Source: Spirochaetaceae bacterium (GTDB lineage Bacteria > Spirochaetota > Spirochaetia > Treponematales > Breznakiellaceae). Taken from it: a stretch of DNA of 10,781 nt. A model generated the notes under the pieces. The model saw only the letters and a program-made list of their open reading frames with translations. It made no database searches and had not been told where the DNA came from. A program made the position numbers and the translations under genes. Positions 6,103 through 10,781 of this stretch are shown here, in pieces; the stretch's first letter is position 1, and every line of letters starts with the position of its first letter. The stretch covers positions 1-10,781 of the forward strand of contig JAITHF010000114.1 in assembly GCA_031280115.1 (NCBI GenBank), read 5' to 3'.

Positions 6103-6290
6103 CCTATGGCGGGGCTTTGTGTTTTTTGATTATGAGCGCTGCGCTGCGCTTGCGCTTTTTAAGAGAATTTGGGGGCTTTTTTATCAACGCTTCATGGTTT
6201 GCCGGCTCATAGCGCGAACTCCGCGTAAGGGAACAGCCTCCGGCTGCCCCCAAACCCCCAGCCAACGGCTACCTGCGTTGCGCCCTTCCG
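6103..6290. repeat. Intergenic repeat module, copy 3 (diverging at its right end)
   Basis: It opens with the same CCTATGGCGGGGCTTTGTG head, GC-rich hairpin with T-run, and TTTTTTATC segment as the other copies. A GGTTTGC/GCGAAC stem containing one wobble pair follows. CAGCC-tcc-GGCTG (6234-6246) and CCCCC-AAA-CCCCC (6247-6259) come next. After about 6275 the similarity to copies 1 and 2 fades. Positions 6291-6350 contain nothing I recognise. Confidence 0.82.
6135..6160 (+). terminator. Terminator-like hairpin in repeat copy 3
   Basis: It has the same sequence as the copy 1 hairpin, with a T-run at 6156-6160. It lies about 250 bp upstream of the flgF promoter in the same direction of transcription. 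Confidence 0.4.
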
Positions 6291-6357
6291 CCTGCGACGT
6301 CCACTGAGGCGCCGCGCCATGCGATCCCTGCACCCCACATCCGGCCTGCCATTGAAA

Positions 6358-6410
6358 CAGCCTCAGGCTGCCTTGTGCCACGAAAACAGCCGCAGGCTGC
6401 CCGCAGGGGG
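6358..6410. repeat. Isolated mini-hairpins and inverted 11-mer next to the flgF promoter
   Basis: Two further CAGCC-NNN-GGCTG hairpins (6358-6370 with loop tca, 6387-6399 with loop gca) occur outside the modules, each preceded by an A-run. They are followed by CCCGCAGGGGG (6400-6410), the exact reverse complement of the 11-mer at 5309-5358. It ends one base before the sigma-28 -35 box. Confidence 0.75.
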
Positions 6411-6437
6411 TAAAGGGTTTACAGTATGTGCCGATAC
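6411..6437 (+). promoter_or_regulatory. Sigma-28 (FliA/WhiG-type) promoter of the flgF operon
   Basis: TAAAGGGT (6411-6418), an 11-bp spacer, then GCCGATAC (6430-6437). The enteric sigma-28 consensus is TAAAGTTT-N11-GCCGATAA, so this matches 6 of 8 and 7 of 8 positions with exact spacing. Transcription would start near 6444, leaving a leader of about 16 nt that contains GGAGG (6449-6453) six bases before the GTG start of flgF. Position, spacing and gene content agree. Confidence 0.85.
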
Positions 6438-6459
6438 TAAGGAAGTATGGAGGCTCTAG

Positions 6460-7305
6460 GTGATTAGAGGATGGTATACCAGCGCCAGCGGCATGAGAGC
6501 CCAGCAATGGCGCCTGGACGCGATAGCGAATAACCTGGCCAATGTGGATGTTGACGGGTACAAAAAAGACATGGCCGCTTTCAAGGCGTTTCCAGAACTC
6601 CTTCTGCGCCGTACCGGAGACGACGGGGTCAGAACAAACCCCTTCGGGTCAAGCGACGCGGCGCCGGTTATCGGGAAGCTGGGGACCGGCGTGGAGCTTA
6701 ACGAGCTTTATACCAGTTTCGAACAAGGCGCCATGAAAGAAACCCAGAACGATTACGACCTCGCCCTTGACGGCAAAGGCTTTTTCACAGTCCAGACCCC
6801 CTGGGGCGAGCGCTACACCCGCAACGGCTCGTTTCATCTGGGGAAAGAAGGCTATCTGGAAACCAAAGAAGGCTATCCGGTGCTGGGGGAACAAGGCCCC
6901 ATAAAGATACAGGCCAATAATTTTCAGGTGGATAAGCGCGGGAATATCTGGATAAACGCCGCCTATGAGCCCGGGGATATGATTGCCAGAGAGGGCAACA
7001 CCTGGGAAGAAACAGCCCTCCTTGATACGCTCAAACTGGTGGGCTTCGACGTGGAGCGCTACCTTGAAAAGCAAGGCTCAAGCCTGTACCGGGCCACTGA
7101 TATTTCAGGGGAAGCGCAGGTTATCGAAGCGGAAAACCGCCCCCGGGTGGTGCAGGGGTTCACGGAGTCTTCTAATGTGGATCCGGTGCTTGAGATGGTG
7201 CAGATGATAGAAGTAAACCGCGCCTATGAAGCAAGCCAAAAGGTTGTCCAGGCAGAGGATACCATGCTGGGAGTTTTGATAAACCAAGCGGCTAAAGTCG
7301 GGTAA
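6460..7305 (+). CDS. flgF: Flagellar basal-body rod protein FlgF (FlgG-like)
   Basis: Structural protein of the proximal rod of the periplasmic flagellum, exported by the flagellar type III system, so no signal peptide is expected. The 281-residue product shows the flagellar rod/hook N-terminal motif (ASGMRAQQ and NNLANVDVDGYKK, residues 9-36). The central region is FlgF/FlgG-like (DYDLALDGKGFFTVQTPWG). The C-terminal rod helix is SNVDPVLEMVQMIEVNRAYE. It starts with GTG at 6460, supported by GGAGG (6449-6453) and by the MIRGWYTSASGM start expected for the family. Tandem stops (TAATAA) follow. In Treponema the two neighbouring genes are often called flgG-1 and flgG-2. The calls FlgF for the first and FlgG for the second rest on order and similarity. 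It is transcribed from the sigma-28 promoter just upstream. Confidence 0.92.
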   Translation: MIRGWYTSASGMRAQQWRLDAIANNLANVDVDGYKKDMAAFKAFPELLLRRTGDDGVRTNPFGSSDAAPVIGKLGTGVELNELYTSFEQGAMKETQNDYDLALDGKGFFTVQTPWGERYTRNGSFHLGKEGYLETKEGYPVLGEQGPIKIQANNFQVDKRGNIWINAAYEPGDMIAREGNTWEETALLDTLKLVGFDVERYLEKQGSSLYRATDISGEAQVIEAENRPRVVQGFTESSNVDPVLEMVQMIEVNRAYEASQKVVQAEDTMLGVLINQAAKVG

Positions 7306-7337
7306 TAAAAATAAATAACAGCAAAGACAGGCAGCAC

Positions 7338-7377
7338 AAAAGGAAAAAAGGAAAAAGGAAGAAAGAGAGAAAAAGAA
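7338..7377 (+). repeat. 40-nt pure purine tract occupying the flgG ribosome-binding region
   Basis: Every base from 7338 to 7377 is A or G, in irregular A4-6/GG units, and the tract ends in the A of the flgG ATG. It replaces a normal Shine-Dalgarno: no GGAGG occurs, only GGAAG and AGAGAG. The 71-bp gap to flgF is otherwise A-rich and holds no promoter that I recognise. Confidence 0.8.
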
Positions 7378-8177
7378 TGGTACGAAGTTTGTGGACCGGC
7401 GCTTCCGGCATGATCGGCCAGCAGGCCAATATCGATACGATCTCCAATAACCTCGCGAATGTGAATACCACAGGTTATAAGCGGATGAGGGCGGATTTTG
7501 AAGACCTTCTCTATCAGACAACCCGGGTCGCAGGAACGCCGGCCACAGAAGACACCACCGTGCCGGTGGGTATTCAGATGGGGCACGGGATAAAAATCGC
7601 AGACACCCAGCGGCAGTTCGGCCAGGGATCCCCGCAAAACACCGAGAACACGACTGACATGGCGATTATGGGGGAGGGCTTTTTCAGGATACAACTCTAC
7701 GACGGAAGCCTTGCGTACACGAGAAACGGCGCGTTTCAGATCGACTCCACCGGCAGAATGGTAACGGCAAACGGCTATTTTCTTATTCCCGATATTATCA
7801 TGCCCGAAGGGTTTCTGCCGGAGAAAATTACGGTTTCCAAAGACGGCAGGGTTTCAGCGGTGGTCCCCCAAATCAACGCCAATGAGCCTGTGGCAGTGGG
7901 GCAGCTTGAGCTGTACCGCTTCCCCAATCCGGTGGGGCTTACCGCGGTGGGGGAAAACCTTTTCAAAGTAACCGAAGCCTCAGGAGACCCCATTCCGGGG
8001 CGCCCCGGGTACGAGGGCATGGGGCAGATATATCACAAGTTTTTAGAGATGTCCAATGTTTCGGTGGTGCGGGAAATGGTTGACCTCATCGTGGCGCAGA
8101 GAGCCTATGAGTTCAACTCCAAGACCATACAGACCAGCGATAATATGCTGGGCATCGCCACCAGCCTTAAACGATAA
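7377..8177 (+). CDS. flgG: Flagellar basal-body distal rod protein FlgG
   Basis: Distal-rod subunit linking the proximal rod to the hook; 266 residues, close to the usual 260. The N-terminal signature is strong (WTGASGMIGQQ, then DTISNNLANVNTTGYKR, residues 6-36). DMAIMGEGFFRIQL and LAYTRNGAFQIDSTG are the central FlgG segments. The C-terminal helix includes NVSVVREMVDLIVAQRAYEF and ends with SDNMLGIATSLKR. The ATG at 7377 is the family start, but its ribosome-binding site is only a purine tract. It is separated from flgF by 71 bp and from the following gene by 15 bp, so all three are likely one transcript. Confidence 0.96.
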   Translation: MVRSLWTGASGMIGQQANIDTISNNLANVNTTGYKRMRADFEDLLYQTTRVAGTPATEDTTVPVGIQMGHGIKIADTQRQFGQGSPQNTENTTDMAIMGEGFFRIQLYDGSLAYTRNGAFQIDSTGRMVTANGYFLIPDIIMPEGFLPEKITVSKDGRVSAVVPQINANEPVAVGQLELYRFPNPVGLTAVGENLFKVTEASGDPIPGRPGYEGMGQIYHKFLEMSNVSVVREMVDLIVAQRAYEFNSKTIQTSDNMLGIATSLKR

Positions 8178-8192
8178 CCGGAACAGAGCGTA

Positions 8193-8654
8193 ATGACCAT
8201 CATCAACAGCGCGGCAGAGCCCGCTTTTTTGCGCCTTGGCCGGCGGCAGCTTGAAAAAACGCCGGCGCTCAAGGCCGCGCCCCTGCCGGCGGGAAGCGGC
8301 GGCAGGAAACCGGAAAGCTTTTCAGCGGTTCTTGACGCCGCCTCCGGCTCTCCGCCTTCCCCAAAGGCCGAAGAAACCCGCCGGATGCGAAAACCCGTGA
8401 TAGACAAGAAAGACAAACTCTACGAGCAGTGCCAGGCGCTGGAAACGTTTCTCATTAAAAACCTCCTTTCCAGTATGCGTAACACGGTTCAGAAGTCCGG
8501 CCTTATCAACGAAGGGTTTGCAGGCAAAATGTATGAGGATATGCTGTACGACGAATATGCCGGAACCTACGCGAAATCCGCTGGTTTCGGCTTGGCGGAA
8601 CTTGCGTACCTGGAACTGAGCGGCCAGCGGGGAACGCCCCCGCCCTCCTCCTAG
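8193..8654 (+). CDS. flgJ: FlgJ-type rod-binding protein, N-domain only
   Basis: A 153-residue protein. An unordered Pro/Ala-rich first half is followed by a rod-binding domain at about 78-142 (CQALETFLIKNLLSSMRNTV, then GFAGKMYEDMLYDEYA and AKSAGFGLAELAYLEL). This matches the N-terminal, rod-capping part of FlgJ. The muramidase domain of proteobacterial FlgJ is absent, as is common in spirochaetes and alphaproteobacteria, so peptidoglycan cutting must be done by another protein. The ATG at 8193 lies 15 bp after flgG with only a weak GGAACAGAG-type ribosome-binding site. The gene ends in a TAG that overlaps the stop of the convergent protease gene. No flgA, flgH or flgI follows, which fits organisms with reduced or absent L and P rings. 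Confidence 0.85.
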   Translation: MTIINSAAEPAFLRLGRRQLEKTPALKAAPLPAGSGGRKPESFSAVLDAASGSPPSPKAEETRRMRKPVIDKKDKLYEQCQALETFLIKNLLSSMRNTVQKSGLINEGFAGKMYEDMLYDEYAGTYAKSAGFGLAELAYLELSGQRGTPPPSS

Positions 8655-9355
8655 ATTTCCCCGCCCGCCATCCACACAAACACATTATACCCCCCGTGGG
8701 CCAGGGCGATGCCGTGAAGCGAGCGCCATTTGTGCATAATCCACGATAACAGGGCGCCTGCAAGGGCCGCGTTAAGCACGCCCCAGGGCCCCTCGTAGCT
8801 ATGGGCCGCGGCAAAGAGCAGGGTCGAAAATAAGATGCCTTTTAGTATGCGTATCATGCCGGCGCCCGCTTCCTCAAGGCCGGCGAAGCGGCTTAAAAGA
8901 TAGCATCTAAAAAAGGTTTCCTCCACATAGCCGGTTCCCAAAGCCGAGATGAAAAGGGCAAGAAAGCCGGCACAGGAGTCCGGCGCTTTGAGGCGCGGCG
9001 TTGGGAAGCGCAGGCCCAACAGGCCGGACAGGGCAGAGACGCCCCATCCGATAAAGAGCAGGCACAGGAAGCCGGCAAGCGCTGAGAGCGCGTCCCGGGC
9101 CCCTGGTTTTGCCGGCCAAAGGCCCTTGCCCATGAGTATACCCATAAGCGCCAGCGCAGGAAGCGTATACGCCAAAAACTTCAAAAGCTCATGGGCAAGG
9201 CGTATTTCCAGCGCGCCTCCTAAAAAGGCCGCCGGGTCAGGAGAGGCCGGGAGGCGCGGCGGAAACAGCGCCAGATACAGGGCCAGCGCTTCAAGCAGCC
9301 TGCCGGTTTTTTTTATTTTCTCTATTTTTTTTATTTTCTCTATAAACATAAACAT
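8651..9355 (-). CDS. CPBP-family intramembrane metalloprotease (Abi-like)
   Basis: A 234-residue multi-pass membrane protein. Hydrophobic segments lie at about 57-76, 89-115, 129-143, 174-184 and 193-207. The CPBP motifs are present: EETFFR (Glu145, Glu146, Arg150), FAAAH (His185) and HGGYN (His220, Asn224), forming a predicted metal site within the membrane. The family includes CAAX-type processing enzymes and bacteriocin-immunity proteins; the substrate here is unknown. I chose the ATG at 9355 because GGAGG lies five bases upstream. A TTG at 9400 that overlaps the uvrB stop is the alternative and would add 15 residues. The N-terminus carries a tandem IEKIKK duplication, giving a short basic amphipathic stretch. 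It lies 41 bp after uvrB and is probably co-transcribed with it. Confidence 0.85.
   Translation of the reverse strand: MFMFIEKIKKIEKIKKTGRLLEALALYLALFPPRLPASPDPAAFLGGALEIRLAHELLKFLAYTLPALALMGILMGKGLWPAKPGARDALSALAGFLCLLFIGWGVSALSGLLGLRFPTPRLKAPDSCAGFLALFISALGTGYVEETFFRCYLLSRFAGLEEAGAGMIRILKGILFSTLLFAAAHSYEGPWGVLNAALAGALLSWIMHKWRSLHGIALAHGGYNVFVWMAGGEI
9307..9342 (-). repeat. Perfect 18-bp tandem duplication with A8 tracts at the start of the protease gene
   Basis: Plus-strand units at 9307-9324 and 9325-9342 are identical (T8-A-T4-CTCTA). On the coding strand they give two copies of IEKIKK, residues 5-16. The 18-bp unit preserves the frame. Slippage within either A8 run would shift the frame near the start codon. 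Confidence 0.88.
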
Positions 9356-9396
9356 AAGCGCCTCCGGTCCGCCGTAAAATCCCCGCCCCGGAGCGC

Positions 9397-10781
9397 TCAA
9401 AGCCTCTTCAAGCGCTCAATCTCGTCGCGGATGAGGGCGGCCTGCTCGAACTCAAGTTTCCCGGCGTGCTCCTGCATCTCCCGTACCAGCGCTGCTGCCA
9501 GTTTCGCCCGCTCCGACGGCTCAAGCTGGTTGTAGGAGCCGGCCAGCACCCCTATCGAGGCCGCGGCAGCCTCCTTCTCCTGGGCGCTCCGGCGGGTCAG
9601 GATGTCTGCCGCCGCTTTCTTGACTGTGGCGGGGGTTATATGATGCTGCTGGTTGTACGCGGTCTGGGCGTCCCGCCGCCGCTGGGTTTCGGCAATGGCC
9701 GCGGCCATGGCGCCGCTCATCCTGTCAGCGTACATAATCACTTTTCCCGCGGCGTTTCTGGCGGCGCGGCCTATAATCTGAATGAGGCTCGTGAGGGACC
9801 GCAGGAAGCCCACCTTGTCCGCGTCAAGAATAGCTATAAACGACACTTCCGGCAGGTCTATGCCTTCTCTAAGCAGGTTTATCCCCACAAGCACGTCGAA
9901 ATCCCCTTGCCTGAGCCGGGTCAGAATCTCCACCCGCTCAATGGTCTCAACGCTGCTATGAATATAGCGCACCCGAAGGCCCAGGCCGAGAAAATAGTCC
10001 GTCAGGTCTTCGGCCATCTTTTTCGTAAGGGTCAGCACCAGCGACCGCTCTTTCCGGTCTATCCTGCGCCGCACCTCAGCGTAAATGTCTTCTATCTGCC
10101 CCTCGCTGGGGCGCACCTCCACCTCCGGGTCCAAGAGCCCTGTGGGGCGGATGAGCTGCTGTACCACCTGCGCCGACGTTTCCGCCTCGAACACGCCGGG
10201 GGTGGCGGAAACATAGACCGTCCGGTACAAGCGCTGTTCAAACTCGTCGTACCGCAGGGGGCGGTTGTCCAGCGCGCAGGGCAGGCGGAAGCCGTACTCC
10301 ACCAGGTTGAGCTTTCTTGACCGGTCCCCGGCATACATGGCCCCAATCTGGGGAAGGGTAACGTGGCTTTCGTCAATAAACGTGAGGCGCCGGGCGGGAA
10401 AATAGGTAAGGAGCGTGTCCGGCGGGGAGCCCGCTTCCCGTCCGGAGAGGGGCGCCGAGTAGTTTTCTATTCCCGGGCAGTAGCCTATCTCGTGCAGCAT
10501 CTCAATATCGAACTCCACCCTGGTCTTGAGCCGCTCCGCTTCAAGGAGTTTCCCCGCTGTTTTAAGCTCCTCCAAGCGTTCTGCAAGCTCCTCCCTAATC
10601 CGCCCCAGGGCCGCCTCAACCTGCTCTTTGGGCATGACAAACTGCTTGGCCGGATAGATGGCCGCCCGGTCAAGGTCTTCAAGGGCGCCGCCTGAAACAG
10701 GGTGTATCCTGCGTATCCGCGTTACCGTGTCCCAGTCAAGGTCGAAGCGGTAGGCGTCCTCAAGGTACGCCGGGTATATTT
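9397..10781 (-). CDS. uvrB: UvrB, excinuclease ABC subunit B (5' end outside window)
   Basis: Damage-verification helicase of nucleotide-excision repair. It is loaded by UvrA and recruits UvrC. About 460 C-terminal codons are present, and the reading frame is open through the right edge. So the first roughly 200 residues, with the Walker A motif and beta-hairpin, are missing here. Visible in order: IDESH motif II (about 10363-10374), YVSATPG, TLTKKMAEDLTDYF, the YIHSSVETIERVEI region, GINLLREGIDLPEVSF, QIIGRAARN, and the C-terminal UVR domain (LEFEQAALIRDEIERLK), which binds UvrC. It ends in TGA and is followed by the CPBP protease gene. An internal ATG at 10635 is not the start, because UvrB-like sequence (such as AIYPAKQFV) continues upstream of it. 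Confidence 0.97.
   Translation of the reverse strand, partial: IYPAYLEDAYRFDLDWDTVTRIRRIHPVSGGALEDLDRAAIYPAKQFVMPKEQVEAALGRIREELAERLEELKTAGKLLEAERLKTRVEFDIEMLHEIGYCPGIENYSAPLSGREAGSPPDTLLTYFPARRLTFIDESHVTLPQIGAMYAGDRSRKLNLVEYGFRLPCALDNRPLRYDEFEQRLYRTVYVSATPGVFEAETSAQVVQQLIRPTGLLDPEVEVRPSEGQIEDIYAEVRRRIDRKERSLVLTLTKKMAEDLTDYFLGLGLRVRYIHSSVETIERVEILTRLRQGDFDVLVGINLLREGIDLPEVSFIAILDADKVGFLRSLTSLIQIIGRAARNAAGKVIMYADRMSGAMAAAIAETQRRRDAQTAYNQQHHITPATVKKAAADILTRRSAQEKEAAAASIGVLAGSYNQLEPSERAKLAAALVREMQEHAGKLEFEQAALIRDEIERLKRL

Noticed and set aside
5618..6290. Modules as insertion sequences or MITEs
   Set aside because: No terminal inverted repeats, target-site duplications or transposase fragments were found. 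Kept as repeats of unknown origin.
5367..6307. Open frames across the intergenic repeats giving repeated peptides such as YERCAALALFKRI
   Set aside because: The similar peptides simply reflect the repeated DNA. Frames break at different points in each copy, no ribosome-binding sites stand out, and DNA-level hairpins are better conserved than any frame.
5289..6440. Shared 9-mer CGATACTAA near both divergent promoters
   Set aside because: A 9-mer match within 1.2 kb is expected by chance, and its role differs at the two sites.
5264..6459. tRNA, tmRNA or other known RNA genes in the 1.2 kb gap
   Set aside because: No T-arm (GGTTCGANTCC), CCA end or other known RNA signature is seen on either strand.
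9466..10320. A 284-codon plus-strand frame
   Set aside because: Shadow of uvrB; no domain and no upstream signals.
10485..10635. ATG at 10635 as the uvrB start
   Set aside because: UvrB-like sequence continues in frame to the window edge, and the visible part lacks the N-terminal ATP-binding domain.

Overview
The window looks like ordinary chromosomal DNA of a spirochaete, most likely a GC-richer Treponema of the termite-gut type. The basis is a flgF-flgG-flgJ(N-domain) cluster in the order I remember from Treponema, preceded by a near-consensus flagellar sigma-28 promoter, together with GC-rich codon use and abundant intergenic repeats. The genus is inferred from gene content, not from a database search.

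Layout, left to right. Positions 1-118 hold the tail of a repeat element that runs into the 3' end of a minus-strand gene. From 5263 down to 119 lies a minus-strand, probably co-transcribed block: a GT4 glycosyltransferase, a DEAD-box-type RNA helicase with a variant motif II, pyrroline-5-carboxylate reductase (proC), and an M3-family oligoendopeptidase. Spacing is tight (10 bp), overlapping (95 bp) and short (37 bp). Positions 5264-6459 are a 1.2 kb non-coding region between divergent genes. It is filled with GC-rich mini-hairpins, a 21-bp tandem repeat and three copies of a 190-270 bp module that is also present, in part, at the window start. A plus-strand flagellar rod operon (flgF, flgG, flgJ-like rod-binding protein) follows at 6460-8654. 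Converging on it from the right are a CPBP-type membrane protease gene and uvrB, the latter cut by the window edge.

The flagellar genes build the distal rod of the periplasmic flagellum. The minus-strand block mixes a possible envelope glycolipid enzyme, RNA remodelling, proline synthesis and peptide turnover, with no obvious single pathway. uvrB is nucleotide-excision repair.

I see no defence system, prophage, CRISPR or transposase. The unusual content is the repeat family. It is built of short stems with 3-nt loops whose arms change in compensating ways. One copy supplies the C-terminus of the peptidase. An 11-mer from the same hairpin theme abuts the candidate -35 elements of both divergent promoters. 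Separately, three genes carry short polypurine tandem repeats in or just before their coding strand.
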